A DNA stretch of 64,000 bases from Aurelia coerulea (GCA_039566865.1 CM076943.1:40370663-40434662), one strand, 5' to 3'. Positions 43,321 through 54,964 are shown, counted from the stretch's first letter. The notes: a model not told the origin generated them from the sequence alone. Program-made: numbers and translations.

Positions 43321-44154
43321 TGCCAAATATTATGAGGGTCGTATAGGGGTTTTGGGGAACAGGGGAACATGATACCCTTGGCTACCTGCAGCTAGACCAA
43401 AATTGCAAAAAAGTATACCCTTGCTCGCGGCACATCCCCAGGTACCTTTACTATGGAAGAAGTAGCGTCCCCCGCCCCCTGACATCGTCGCCCCTTCGGA
43501 CTATAAATAAACGGAAATCTTTTGACTCAATCCGAACTCACTTCGCGAGGGAACATTAGTTATTCATTATTTAACCAAATTTAACCAGCCACACATTCAT
43601 CATTAGTATTCAAAATGATAAGTACGCAATACATGGAATTGCATTTGTTATTTACATCTCAATATCTGTGTCATTTCTTATTAATGAAATGAATTTCGAA
43701 AATAAAATTGCACGTGCCCAGAACTCCATCTATTCTATAATTCCGCCTTCATGACGACCATGAAAAAATTCTTAGTAAATCCCCCAACTCGCCCCAACGC
43801 ATGAAATCTGAAAATGGCAGAACATTTTTACAACACTCTTTTCCACAATTTCAATTTATTTGGACCCAAAAATGTCACTTTCGGAAAGATCCTGACCAGG
43901 GACGTAGGAAGCACCTCAAAATTTAGGGGGGCACGACACTTCAAGGGCACTTTTTCCATTGAGCTAAAGGGGCAAGGATTTGTACAATCTAATGGGGAAA
44001 ACCATTTTTATTGAAAGAGAAGAGCATGTTGTAGCTGCTCAGAATCAGAACAATCAGATTTTGAGATGAAGCAAACAATGTGATTTCTAACAAGTCTGAG
44101 ACTTCTTTTTGAACCAATTTACACAGCACCAAAGCATCAATCGTTTTGCTGGTG
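43321..44154. other. Noncoding stretch with transposon ends
   Basis: 43345-43480 resembles half of a G-tract element (CCCCAGGTAC, CCCCGCCCCCTGAC). CAGGGACGTAGGAAGCACC at 43898 looks like a hAT-type left end without a partner. No gene. Confidence 0.4.
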
Positions 44155-45830
44155 CATATTGGGCGACAAACATGAGTGATCACAGAGGACATGACGTTAA
44201 TGACCACATACCTTTACCTTGCTATGAAGGTTTCGATCTTACACATGACTAAGATCTTATTCTTTCTTATTCTGATGATCTTATTTTGATTTTATTCTTT
44301 GTCTTCGTACATAGCCACATTCTTAAAGGAGTTGCTCTTTATCGATACAATACAAACGACGTACAGCACTCACAAGAACATTCCTTTTTATTGGTATCTT
44401 ATTAGTTTGAGATCCTTTTAAAGAGCACTACACACAACGATATCAAGGGAGCATACACACTGTCCATATAGGGCAACGAACATGAATGATCAATGATCAT
44501 GGAAGGCAGGCAATAATGATCGTTCTTCATCTTGCTGTAAGATTCTTGTCCCTCAATGCGATTTCCTGGAAGCTTTTGGAAGCATTCTGCAGAGCGATAC
44601 AAACAGGAGAAGATGCGGTAAAGCATTAGTTTACTGGTCTATTTAGGGCGACAAACATGAATGATCATGAAAGGCAGGCAATAATGATCGTTCCTCATTT
44701 TGCTGTAAGATTCTTGTCCCTGAATGCGACTTTCTGGAAGCTTTTGGAGGCATTTTGCAGAGCGATACAAACAGGAGAAGATGCGATAAAGTATTTAGTT
44801 TGCTGGGTTATTTAGGGCGACAAACATGAATGATCAGGGAAGGCGATAATGATCGTTCCTCATCTTGCTGTAAGATTCTTGTCCCATAATGCGATTTTCT
44901 GGAAGCTTTTGGAAGCATTCTGCAGAGCGATACTAACAGGAGAAGATGCGGTAAAGCAATAGTTTACTGGTTTATTTAGGGCGACAAACATGAATGATCA
45001 GGGAAGGCGATAATGATCGTTCCTCATCTTGCTGTAAGATTCTTGTCTCTGGGTGCGAATTTCTGGAAGCTTTTGGAACTGGAAGCATTTTGCAGAGCGA
45101 TACTAACAGGAGAAGATGCGGTGAAGCATTTGTTTGCTGGTCTATTTAGGGCGACAAACATAATTGATCATGAAAGGCGATAATAATCTTTCCTCATTTT
45201 GCCTAAAGATTCTTGTCCCTGAATGCGAATTTCTGGAAACTTTTGGAAGCATTTTGGATAGCGATACTAACAGGAGTAGATGCGGTAAAGCATTAGTTTA
45301 CTGGTCTATTTAGGGCGACAAACATGAATGATCATGGAAGGTAGGCAATAATGATCTTTCCTCATCTTGCTGTAAGATTCTTGTCCCTCAATGCGATTTT
45401 CTGGAAGCTTTTGGAAGCATTTTGCAGAGCGATACAAACAGGAGAAGATGCGATAAAGCATTTAGTTTGCTGGGTTATTAAGGGCGACAAACATGAATGA
45501 TCAGGGAAGGCGATAATAATCCTTCCTCATTTTGCCTAAAGATTCTTGTCTCTGGCTGCGAATTTCTGGAAGCTTTTGGAAGCATTTTGCAGAGCGAGAC
45601 AAACAGGAGAAGATGTGATAAAGCATTTAGTTTGCTGGGTTATTTAGGGCGACAAACATGAATGATCAGGGAAGGCGATAATAATCCTTCCTCATTTTGC
45701 CTAAAGATTCTTGTCTCTGGCTGCGATTTCATAGAAACTGGATACCTCTTTTGCGGCAAAGCATCAGTTAGTTCGCTGGTTAATCCATGGCCCCGAAAGA
45801 TGAGTGATCATGGAGGGCGACAATAACCTG
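44155..45830. repeat. ~170-bp tandem satellite array
   Basis: Units beginning GGGC(G)ACAAACATGAATGATCA recur near 44157, 44467, 44647, 44814, 44981, 45150, 45311, 45481 and 45646. Each continues GGAAGGCGATAATGATC, TTGCTGTAAGATTCTTGTCC, CTGGAAGCTTTTGGAAGC and GATACAAACAGGAGAAGATG. Spacing is 161-180 bp except the first. No frame stays open across units. Confidence 0.9.
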
Positions 45831-45863
45831 TCCTACTTCAACATATTATCAGTCCACCACGCG

Positions 45864-47602
45864 CAGTTGTATGGCACGCCATTTTCGTCAAAAATACTTT
45901 CGTTTCATTTCATAAATGTTTCCTCATTTTATTGAATGTAAATTCTTTTATATCAAAGTTCCTCCTAATAATATAAAAGTTGTTCATGTTTGTAAAGATT
46001 CCTTGCTCTTGTGTACACAATTCCTCCAGTTTTATAAAACTTGTGCGTTTTCATAAAACTTGTGCGTTTTCATAAAACTTGTGCGTTTTCATAAAACTTG
46101 TGCGTTTTTATAAAACTTGTTCCAATTTATAATACTTGTTCCTATTTATAAAACTTGTTCCAATTTATAAAACTTGTGCGCTGTTGTAAAACTAGCTTTT
46201 CCATAAAACTTGTGCCTTTTTATAAAACTTGTTCCACCGCGTAAAACTCTTTGTAAATGTTTCACAATACCGCCAGTTCCTGGCTATTTAATTGAAAAAA
46301 TTGCCCACAACGAATTTGTTGATTTTGTATTGCTCCGACCATGCAATGTTAAAAAATTGCCTAGAATGGATGGAGCCTAATCCTGGTCAGCTTGCCAAGC
46401 TGTTTAAGGTGGATCTTCTCCGTGTTGAGACATTCCCAGAGTTGCTGGTGTCGTTGCAAAGAAAGCACCAGAAAGAATGCCTACGTTTGTGGGATATTTT
46501 CTCCTCATCTCATCAGCATCTCTTGATTTTGGGGGCTCATGGCAGGAGTGTGATGGCGCCTTCCGGAAGCATGCCGCAGAAAACCCCAATGTTGACTGGG
46601 GAGAGATCCTACCCAATTTATGGTTCACCACAATTTTGTCACAGGGTGCCAAGGCTATTAAAACGCCTGCTACAACCTAGGCAAGCAAATACTCCTCTCC
46701 ATGCTTTCAGTAGAACGATGGTACCTGTTCCTTCCCTCGCTGAATGAATGCACACCACTGCTCTACATGCACTGTCTACATGCCAGGGGGCCATAAGAAG
46801 ATGAATTGCCAAAAGGGAGTAGCACCGCAAAAAAGCTCGAAAGGACAGGTCCCCCTCCCCTCCTCCAGCTAATAAACCATATAGAATATGACTACTTGAC
46901 TCAAGTGCAGCTGATTTTGTAAATAATGACTAGCCCACTCCAGCAGAGGTAACCGTCTCAACATTTCCGCGTGGTTTTCTTTGCTAGCAGTTTCTAGCCA
47001 TGAGGATGCAGAATGGATTTTAGGTGGTATTAACAATGGTTTCAACATTGGGTTACGAGAAGGACTGATGAAATCTGCAACAAAAAATTGCCAGTCATCT
47101 GTTCAGGTCTATTAGTGGCCCTCACACGCATCCCCCGATTTCCGGATTTGCATATGTACCGCTTTGGGATTATCCCCAAGGCTACTCCAGGAAAATGGCA
47201 CCTCATAACAGTTTTGTGAGAAGTCAACCGCACAAGTTGGGATGAAGTTTTATGATTAGGAAGACCGAATAAGTTTATAAATTGGAACAAGTTTCATTAA
47301 TTGGCACAAGTTTTATAAATTGGAAGACATTTTATAAATGGAAGAAGTTTTATACATTGGAACAAGTTTTATAAAAACGCACAAGTTTTATAAAAACGCA
47401 CAAGTTTTATAAAAACGCACAAGTTTTATAAAACTGGAGGAATTGTGTACACAAGAGCAAAGAATCTTTACAAACATGAACAACTTTTATATTATTAGGA
47501 AGAACTTTGATATAAAATAATTTACATTCAATAAAGTGTGGAAACATTTATGAAATGAAGCGGCAGTATTTTTGACGAAAACGGCGTGCCATACAGTTGC
47601 GT
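45864..47602. mobile_element. 1.74-kb element with ~400-bp inverted arms
   Basis: The left arm (45864-46270) and right arm (47265-47602) pair from GTATGGCACGCC inward through TTGTGTACACAATTCCTCC to tandem TTTTATAAAACTTGTGCG units (at least five each side). The centre holds a decayed ORF. No clear TSD was found at the likely ends, so the superfamily is open. Confidence 0.75.
46292..46747 (+). pseudogene. Frameshifted ORF in the centre of the inverted-repeat element
   Basis: Two overlapping plus-strand frames give FPELLVSLQRKHQKECLRLW, then in another frame MPTFVGYFLLISSASLDFGG, SWQECDGAFRKHAAENPNVD, WGEILPNLW. The W..CD.AFR..AA..P...W pattern resembles a retroelement gag-like segment, recognised only loosely. 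At least one frameshift is needed. Confidence 0.35.
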
Positions 47603-48529
47603 CAAGTAAGATATGCATTGCGTCATCGATTTTATTAGAAATTATTTCACTTGAATAAATATTGGTGATAATAAAACCAGAAGATTTGACGCGCGCAAAA
47701 ACATGGTGCGATTGTTAAGCATGGCAACAAAGACCAGCAACACCTGTTAATAGCGGCAGGTGCCGTATATGAAATTATGGAAATTAGGGAAAGCAAGAGC
47801 ATGCGACGGCGTGATTACTCAAAAACAGTCTACGGTTTTTAAATTACAGTGGGTACGCATTCCCAAACAAATACGATACTTCTATAGTCTGGAGTCAAAT
47901 GAAATATAGTGGCTTGAAGTTTCGGGGACAAGACGGCTTTTGGAACACTGACCTACATCGTTGTTTGACTTGTCTGAATCTAAGAATGCTTCCTTTGCTG
48001 GCATAACCTTGAGACGTCAGTTAAGAAGACACAAGAAATTGCTGCTTCAAAAAGGATACGGCATTCCAAGCCAAGAGTTAAATTGAATAAAGTGGCCTAA
48101 AGCTTTGGGGACGAGACGGCTGTTGGAACACAGAACTGCACCTTTCTTTGACTCAGTTGTAGTCTGAAGACAGCTTCTTTGCTTCGATTAGATAAACAAA
48201 CTTGATACGTCAAGAAAATACAAGAAGTTGCTGCGTCAAAAACGACATGAAATTTCAAGGCAAGATTTAAAGTTGAATGACTACAAAGTTGGTTCCAAAT
48301 AGTGAAGCATCACAAGGCTGTTGGAAAACTGAGCTGCACGCTCCTAGGGCTTATCTGTGATAAGGATTGCTCCTTTGCTTGGATTAACAAAACAAACTCA
48401 AGGCCTCAAGGCGTCAATACTATAAAGAGCTTGCTGGTTTATTTTATTTTGCTGTAATATTTCAACTTTGTCGTTTGATAAAGAGAATGTTCTAATTAGC
48501 GTGTATCGCTGCATAACAATTTCCAAGCA
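47603..48529. repeat. 5' region of the coiled-coil gene with three diverged ~185-bp repeats
   Basis: Three imperfect direct units span about 47890-48088, 48089-48280 and 48281-48440. Shared pieces are GGCTGTTGGAA(A)CAC.GA.CTGCAC, TCCTTTGCTT(G)GATTA, AACTCAAG/ACTTGATACGTCAA and CAAGAA(A/G)TTGCTGC. They lie directly upstream of the ATG at 48530 and may be promoter or 5'UTR sequence. Confidence 0.6.
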
Positions 48530-49441
48530 ATGATGAAGAGTTGCACGAAACGTGGGCCGACGTTCAAACCATTATCCACGAAAGAAACGTTGTTTTTCTT
48601 GATGAAAAAACTGCAAGATAAGGAGTCTCAAGTGAGCGCCATGAGAAAAATGATCGATGAACGAGATGAGAAAATTTCGAACCATGAAAAATATATTGGG
48701 GCATTACTTGATAAGATGAGAGAGCTTGAAGCGGGGGATATGTCCACCAAGAGGGTAAGCCGTGGGACGCAGACGCGACTTGATGGATCCGGCTGGAAGA
48801 GGCAAAGCTGGTACGACGCCAAGAAGGCAATGATGAATCAACAGAACGGGTATTCGGATGTTGAAGGAGTCAACCCGTATGCAACTCTGCCACGAAAGAG
48901 AATCCCTAAACGAAGCAAAACAGATGTGGCATCGCGTGGAATGGGAGACCGTTTTGTTCTCAAATCAGAGAAGTCACTTATACTCGAAGAGCCTTCGCCT
49001 AATTCTAGCTCGACGAATCTGAATACCTTAACTTTACGACTGTTGCGAACTGAGCTTTCGAAAGTTTGGAAAGAGATGCGAAATCTTGAGAATAAAGTTC
49101 GCGATAGCATTGCGATGAAAGAACGACGAATACGAAACGCAGCTAATGAAATAGATACAGGCAGGAAAAGATTACGATCCAACACGGCGCAGTTACGCGA
49201 AATTCATGAACATACAGAGATTGATGCGGAGACGCAAACACAAGAAATTGGCCGCTTGGAAGAAACTATGAAGTTTATACATCAAGAGGTCAAACATAAG
49301 GCGTCAGAGGTTTTCGTTATTGAAGAAACAATAAGAGAACTTGAAGAAGTGTGCTTGCTTGTGAGAAATACTGGAAATACGGCGAAACAAACATTAGAAA
49401 TGGACCCTGAAATCTTTGAAGGCAAAGTTGTTTACCACTGA
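48530..49441 (+). CDS. Intronless coiled-coil protein with two TQT motifs
   Basis: 303 residues, not recognised as a named family. Charged, heptad-like helices span about residues 20-68 (KKLQDKESQVSAMRKMIDER..) and 165-280 (LRLLRTELSKVWKEMRNLEN.. and EETIRELEEV). RGTQT at 78-82 fits the (K/R)xTQT core bound by dynein light chain LC8; ETQT at 234-237 is a second TQT. PRKRIPKRSK at 121-130 is a possible nuclear signal. Two ATGs adjoin (48530, 48533). It has no introns, unlike neighbouring genes, so it could be a retrocopy or a single-exon gene. The low-complexity-free, codon-like composition argues for a real gene. A scaffold or cytoskeletal role is inference. Confidence 0.65.
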   Translation: MMKSCTKRGPTFKPLSTKETLFFLMKKLQDKESQVSAMRKMIDERDEKISNHEKYIGALLDKMRELEAGDMSTKRVSRGTQTRLDGSGWKRQSWYDAKKAMMNQQNGYSDVEGVNPYATLPRKRIPKRSKTDVASRGMGDRFVLKSEKSLILEEPSPNSSSTNLNTLTLRLLRTELSKVWKEMRNLENKVRDSIAMKERRIRNAANEIDTGRKRLRSNTAQLREIHEHTEIDAETQTQEIGRLEETMKFIHQEVKHKASEVFVIEETIRELEEVCLLVRNTGNTAKQTLEMDPEIFEGKVVYH

Positions 49442-49493
49442 ATTTAACGGGTGACAAGTAAAGACTGCAATTTTTTTAAATCAAACTTGATTA

Positions 49494-49956
49494 CAGTAAA
49501 AACCCGCATATAAGAGTCACCCACTTATAAGAAGCTAAGGCCTAAAATGTTCTAATTTCACCCAATTACAGAAGAACCTATTGATCCTGAAATTCAAGGA
49601 AGGTCCTTATCTTAAAAAAAGTTAACTGTAAACTACTGTTTGGTAATATATGTAACATGTTTTTAAGAAATTTAGCCAATACTTAAGTAGATACAAAGCA
49701 TATGTAAAAAATTCCTTACATGTATGGATTTGATACAGACAAGGCTAGGTAGGTAAGGTTGCTCTTTATAAAATTGTGTCATGATAGTGAGTACGTGAAA
49801 ACCTTGTTTTCTTATATTTGGCCTAAATTCCCGAGGATCTGTCATTAATTCTTTTGATAAGAACCTATTTAAGAACTTTGCATCTTGTTTTCAAGAATAG
49901 TATCATATGCATAAGAACCTAAACAGGGTGATTTCAAAATATGCGGGTTTTTACTG
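49494..49956. mobile_element. TA-flanked MITE (CAGTAAAAACCCGC family)
   Basis: CAGTAAAAACCCGCATATAAG and ATATGCGGGTTTTTACTG end the element, with TA at 49492-49493 and 49957-49958. AAGAACCTATT motifs recur inside. It begins 53 bp after the coiled-coil gene's stop. Confidence 0.8.
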
Positions 49957-50005
49957 TATATTACAAATCTTGAAATTTTCTTTATGCGCAAATGTGGCAA
50001 GGACA

Positions 50006-50322
50006 CCCGGGGGGGTACTTAGTATATTTGTCCGACGGGGATGTGCCATTTTTAAGGGTATCGTTTTCACCAATTTTTTCTAGCACAGGGTATCGAAATG
50101 AGGCAATTTTTCTAGAGCAGGTTGTCAAAACAGGTCAAAGGGGAATATTCTGCTAGATCGGGTCGTTTTTCGGTCAAATTTCACGTTTTTGAGTATACTT
50201 TTCACCAATTTTTTCTAGAACAGGTTATCATTTTGAGCGAAAAATTCTGGAGCAGGGTAAAAAAAATTTCTTCATGGGCACACCCCCGTACAAATTTAAG
50301 TCAAGTACCCCCCCCCCCCGGG
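50006..50322. mobile_element. CCCGGG/G-tract element, TCTAGAACAGG subfamily
   Basis: CCCGGGGGGGTACTT / AAGTACCCCC..CCCGGG ends with 8-bp TSD CAAGGACA (49998-50005, 50323-50330). The interior reiterates TTTTTCTAG(A/C)(A/G)CAGG(G/T)T, a different motif from the 22289 copy but in the same layout. Confidence 0.85.
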
Positions 50323-50611
50323 CAAGGACACAACCAATTTCAGAACCATTTTTTATTCAAATCAAGATACAGAGTTTGCATGGGTAAAATGGATATGATA
50401 AGTCGAAAAAGAAAAGGCCACAATGACCCGCAATAGAGGATTGCGCTAAAGATGGCAGCGAGGAATTTTTACCAAGATGCATTGGGTTCTAATTAAAATT
50501 TTTTAACGATTCTATAGGAATTCTATTAAAGAATGCATTTGGTAAAAGTCCTCGCCGCCATCTTTAGTGCAATCGTCTATTCCAACATCGATCTTCGGAT
50601 CCGAAGAGCAT
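50323..50611. repeat. Short inverted repeat (GCAATCCTCTAT / AATGCATTTGG)
   Basis: AATAGAGGATTGCGCTAAAGATGGCAGCGAGGA..TTTTTACCAA(G)ATGCATT at ~50432-50482 pairs with AATGCATTTGGTAAAAGTCCT..GCCGCCATCTTTAGTGCAATCG at ~50531-50577. Likely a ~150-bp hairpin MITE. Confidence 0.65.
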
Positions 50612-51129
50612 AGGTTCCAAATCTTTAACTCTGCGTAAAAAGGTGGGTGTAAAATTCTATGACCTATTTCTTCTGATTGAATGGCTTGAAAGAAACTTTT
50701 GATACTCATCTATAATTCTACCATTGGACTTTTTAGAAGTTTTGAATATTTTTCGAAATTACAGCGTATCTTACATTTCAACTCATTTGAGGATGTGACG
50801 TCATCAAATTTCGAAATCATAAACCAGAAGAGTGACAGACTTTTGCTTGATACCATATTGTAGGCATCCATAAACTATGGTTTTCTTCGAAACTATTTCA
50901 TGTTGTGTCAAACAGTTTAGAAATTAAGACGATTTTAAGTTCTTTTAATTTTAATTTTTCTTGAAGTCGTCAAAAAGGAGAAAAAAGCTCTAATTCTGAA
51001 AATATTGAAGATTTCAGAAAAGTCCAATGGTAGAATTATAGAGAAATAGCTAAAGTTTCCTTCAAGTCATTCAGTTCAAAGAAATAAGTCATTGAATATT
51101 ACACCAGCCTTTTTAAAGATTTGGAACCT
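50612..51129. mobile_element. Foldback element B-type, second copy
   Basis: AGGTTCCAAATCTTTAACTC at left and TTAAAGATTTGGAACCT at right. The interior is closely similar to 6732-7217. No TSD could be identified. Confidence 0.75.
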
Positions 51130-51998
51130 AAAGATTTGTAGGTAGAAGCACCAACACACGACGAAGAAACAACAACACATATGTATAAATTTATAGAGTA
51201 CACAGCAGAGCCTGAAATTATTTATACCAATACCAGTTCTGGGTTTTTTGCATCGTTCTATTTGATGACCACTTTCATTGTGGCTGAACTTTCGTAAGGA
51301 TTTGATAATACAAGGCAGAAAGCCACACAACAAGAGAGAGAGACATTTGAAGGAAACATTATCTTCGGAAGCCTGAAATGAGGCTCAAACAAAAACAAAA
51401 CAAGAGTTGACTTCTAAGGCCTGTTTATAGGCTATATCTTCGGTGACTGGTCCACGGATAAAACGACAAAAAAATCCTCGTATATTGGCAGATGAATAAT
51501 TTCGGGCTTAACTCTAAATATTGCCAATATTTCGTATGTAAATGTATGTATGTATCTATCTTATGGCCACTAGAATAAAAGTAAAATTTACAACTTGTTA
51601 AAACTAAAAGTAGATACATTACGAATTTATTAGAAATAAAAAAATACCGGTAAAACACCCCTATTTGAGGTGAAGAGGAGGGATAGCTTCAACAAGATCA
51701 ATTGACCTTTTTCCATAATGGTCCCATCAGAGGTGGTTGCTTAAATCAAAAATGTACGATTGTCGGAAAGAAAGGAACACGAAAGATAATATGAATAAAA
51801 ACATAAGAACTTTGAAGTGCTTTTTTGATTAAATATAGTTTAGTAGAGCTAGAGCCGAATCCTGAGTGTAACAGAGGATATGAGGTGCCAATAGTACACA
51901 TATACGTCATCTTCCTCTCTTTGTATATTTTCAAAAACATTTTCTTCATCTTTGATCTTCGTCTTTTTCTTCATGTTGATATTTTTGGTAGATTTTAA
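51130..51998. other. Noncoding stretch
   Basis: AT-rich, no recognisable gene, exon or bounded element. A TATGTATGTATC microsatellite-like run is near 51534-51557. Confidence 0.35.
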
Positions 51999-52175
51999 AG
52001 GGGCTCCGTCGTCAAAATGTAAACAAAACGATGACTTTTGCAGTTTTTTGATGGTCACTTTTTTGTGGCTTGGGTGAAGCCACCAAACAAACTGCAGAGA
52101 ACAATGGATCAACAATGGATAATCCCCGACTCATGCGAGTTTACGGATTTGTTTACTGTTTGACGACTGAGCCCC
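51999..52175. mobile_element. 177-bp TTAA-flanked MITE (AGGGGCTCCGTCGTCAAA ends)
   Basis: TTAA at 51995-51998 and 52176-52179. AGGGGCTCCGTCGTCAAA and TTTGACGACTGAGCCCC-T ends are inverted, and TGTAAACAAA pairs with TTTGTTTAC inside. Ends recall the 20193 TTAA element (AGGGGC). Confidence 0.75.
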
Positions 52176-52654
52176 TTAAGTCAGATGCTAAACAGTTCCA
52201 TATTTTTGGTCCTAGGTAAGATAGACACTTTTGGCCTGTGTTACTTCTACGAAATGGGGTGTTTAGTCTAAACTTAGACCTTTCGTCCTGTCATGCAACC
52301 AACTAAATGATTGATTTTTTCGCAGTATTATGGAGTGTCCTATTTTTTAGCGATCGGAGAGTTGAGTTTCTTATTAGCAGTTTCTCAAAAAAGATGCGTG
52401 TATATCATCACTTTTGCGAAATCTAAATATTCACATTTTTGCATTAACCATTTGAGTGTCATTGGACCCCAAGCTTCCACGTTTTACATCGTTTTTTAGC
52501 AAAAATTATTGTGCAGTCATCACCAGACATTATATTTTGTCGTTTAAAACCACTTCAAGTGATTTCATGTAAAAGTGCGAGTCTAATCGTACATGCAAGA
52601 AAAATAATGGCGATGATAAAGATTGGATTCGATGAATACCACTGGGCCTAGCTA
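52176..52654. other. Noncoding stretch
   Basis: Carries a short GTTTCTTATTAGCAGTTTCTC piece related to the 42440-43320 repeat. No gene. Confidence 0.35.
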
Positions 52655-53096
52655 CAGTAAAAACCCGCGTATAAGAACCTACAATTTTGCAAGTCAGCCT
52701 ACCTAAGTTCTTATGTTTTGGGTATTTAGTGGGAAATGGGGCTGTTCGGGTTCTTAAATTGGTTCCTATTTTATTCTTCAGATTCAAACTTCAGGCCTAT
52801 TATTTACTGTCAGTTCACATCAGTTGAGTTTATGAGACATATTCCCCAACAGAAATTTGTGGAAGAATCAGAAATGTTTATATAATCCAGAGAAAATCTT
52901 TCAAAATCTTCTCATCGGGTAATATAAACATTTTTTATTCTTCCACAAACTTCTGTTGTGAATAAGACCCCATCCTCTCTAAAAATAAGAACCTATTTCA
53001 AAGGCTGAATGGGTTCTTATATCATTGGGGTTTAATTGCAAACTTTCAGCCTGTAGGTTCTTAATCCACTAGGTTCTTATACACGGGTTTTTACTG
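52655..53096. mobile_element. TA-flanked MITE (CAGTAAAAACCCGC family), copy 3
   Basis: CAGTAAAAACCCGCGTATAAG at left and TATACACGGGTTTTTACTG at right, TA-flanked. Internal AATAAGAACCTATTTCAAA matches 2704-2722. A 20-bp-scale inverted repeat (ACAGAAATTTGTGGAAGAA / TTCTTCCACAAACTTCTGT) lies at its centre, 52849-52960. Confidence 0.8.
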
Positions 53097-53570
53097 TATT
53101 TCACAGTACAGCAAATGAGAACAATCACTTTTTGAGCTAAAACTTCTAGAATAGTGTCACGATGCACAAACCATTTCTCTTTTGTAGAATCGAAAAACGT
53201 AAAATTTAAAGAGTCAAATATTTCCTTACTTTCTGGCCACAATATCTTTCGAATTTAAAAGACCATTAAAAAAACTATGTCTGTATAAATTTCATTTACT
53301 GAGCACATGCTACTTCGCATTGTTACCCTTAATGTTACCTTGGAGATGGGGTTGGGACTATAATAATTGCACCCCATAGTTTTAACTGTTATGTTTATGC
53401 TGGGCCTTTGTCTCATCCGTGATAATTTATTGGATTTTTGCCAACGTGTACAATGCCACATCAAAAGTTTAGGATTTTCTCTGAAATTTCCGTGTAACAA
53501 CCCAAGTGAAGCTTATCTCGCAACGCCATTGCAAGCAAGTTTCACGTCAAAGCTCATCGTGTAATGTCTC
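53097..53570. other. Noncoding stretch
   Basis: No gene or bounded repeat found. Confidence 0.3.
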
Positions 53571-53752
53571 GTTCAATTCTTACCCTGACCATCCCCCCCC
53601 CCCGGGACACCCCCGGGCATTTGCACAACAAATTTTCCCGGCCCCCGGGCATTTGACCGTACATTTTTCCCCGGCCCCCGGGCATTTGAGCAAGGAATTT
53701 TTGTTGACCCCCGGGCTGCCCGGGGGGGGGGTGGTCAGGGTAGGAATTGAAC
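53571..53752. mobile_element. G/C-tract element with GTTCAATTC ends, copy 2
   Basis: GTTCAATTCTTACCCTGACC at left and GGTCAGGGTAGGAATTGAAC at right are inverted. GCCCCCGGGCATTTG repeats occur three to four times inside. 182 bp, no ORF. Confidence 0.75.
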
Positions 53753-53809
53753 GCGACATAACAAGGCCTTAAGTCATCAGCAATGCCATTTTAAAGGACA
53801 GGTCCGGGG

Positions 53810-54180
53810 TTGGTGTGATTGATGGCGGGATGCGGGATGGTGCTGCTGTGGGTGATGTGTGGTGCTTTTTTCCGTTGTTTTTCGCCTTCTCCTTGTCGGG
53901 TTGCGTGTTCGCTCGGATGGGCGTTGCTTATTTGGGTGCGTAATTTCACGGGGAGAGGGCGGTCAGTGTGGGGATGTGTCGTGCGTCATTCGTGGAGGTT
54001 TTGTCTTGTGTTTTGTCGTCGGTCGTACCGGCTCCGGACTTGTCCTTCTAAGTCTTTTTCATATGTATATGATATTAATTTTGTAAAACTTTCCTTCATG
54101 TAGTATTAGAGCTGAAGCGATTTCGTGTATAAATAATTTGAAATGAAAAAAATGAAGTGATACATAAGTTTTAAAATTTA
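53810..54180 (+). other. TG-rich segment resembling the retroposed insert at 24917
   Basis: Unusually TG/GC-rich (GGGATGGTGCTGCTGTGGG..) then AT-rich, a composition shift like that in the poly(A)-ended insert at 24917-25388. Possibly a truncated LINE 3' end. Open frames here lack motifs. Confidence 0.3.
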
Positions 54181-54384
54181 CCTGACAGAAATCGGCCTCC
54201 TCGTTATGAGGTTCTAACAAGGTTTAAAAGCTTGTGATTTTCGGCCCGTCCTTACCTCATAATTTCAGTTTGGTACAGTTTTGAATTTCTTTGAACATTT
54301 CACTGCTAAATAATATGTAGGTCAATATCCTGGAAGCAGCTGCACTTCAAATTGGGACGTTTTCTCTTTGACACACTCGTTATA

Positions 54385-54787
54385 TAGCCTGCGTGCGGAC
54401 TTTACCTTTCCACTGCGAAGGAGAGCCAATGAGGAACTTCAAATGCAAGAACCTCGTCCCGGGGGGGGGGGGTACTCCCATACTTGACCTGACGGGATGT
54501 GCCGCTCAACAGAGTGTCCTTTAGCGGTAAAAATTATGCGACAGGGTATTATAATAGGTAAAAAATTATGTGACAGGGTATCACAAGCAAAACTTGCGTT
54601 CTGCACTGTATTTGAGAGGCAAAATTTTTATGCGACAGGGTATACTTTTTGCCTATATTTTATGCGACAGGGTGCAGGGTGTGGAAAGGTTTTCTGCACA
54701 CCCCCGTCACTTCCCTAGACAAGTACCCCCCCCGGGAACCTCGTCAGCTTTCCTTCGCAGTGGAGGGTAAAGTCTGCAAGCAGGCTA
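54385..54787. repeat. Palindrome split by a CCCGGG element
   Basis: TAGCCTGCGTGCGGACTTTACC..CACTGCGAAGGA at left pairs with TCCTTCGCAGTGGAGGGTAAAGTC..GCAGGCTA at right. The CCCGGG element (54458-54736) lies inside. CACTGCGAAGGA / CTGCGAAGGAG is shared with the 19548 hairpin. Confidence 0.75.
54458..54736. mobile_element. CCCGGG/G-tract element, TATGCGACAGGGT subfamily, copy 3
   Basis: CCCGGGGG..GGTACTCCCATACTTGACC and AAGTACCCC..CCCGGG ends, with perfect 8-bp TSD AACCTCGT (54450-54457, 54737-54744). Interior TTATG(C/T)GACAGGGT repeats as in 18586 and 22289. Confidence 0.9.
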
Positions 54788-54964
54788 CACGCTACATTTC
54801 AGCAAGCGCTAATACTTTCTGCTGCGAAGCAGCATGTCCTTGGCCAATAGAATCGAACTGGATCTTGTCTGTTTGTCTGTTTTCAACAATTTGTGCAACC
54901 CTAATTGTGGCTGTCAAATGATGTCACTGCCGTTTCATCATCATCATCATAATTCACGCTTTCC

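Noticed and set aside
44155..45830. Possible CRISPR-like array
   Set aside because: Whole ~170-bp units are repeated without variable spacers, and the window is eukaryotic; it is a satellite.
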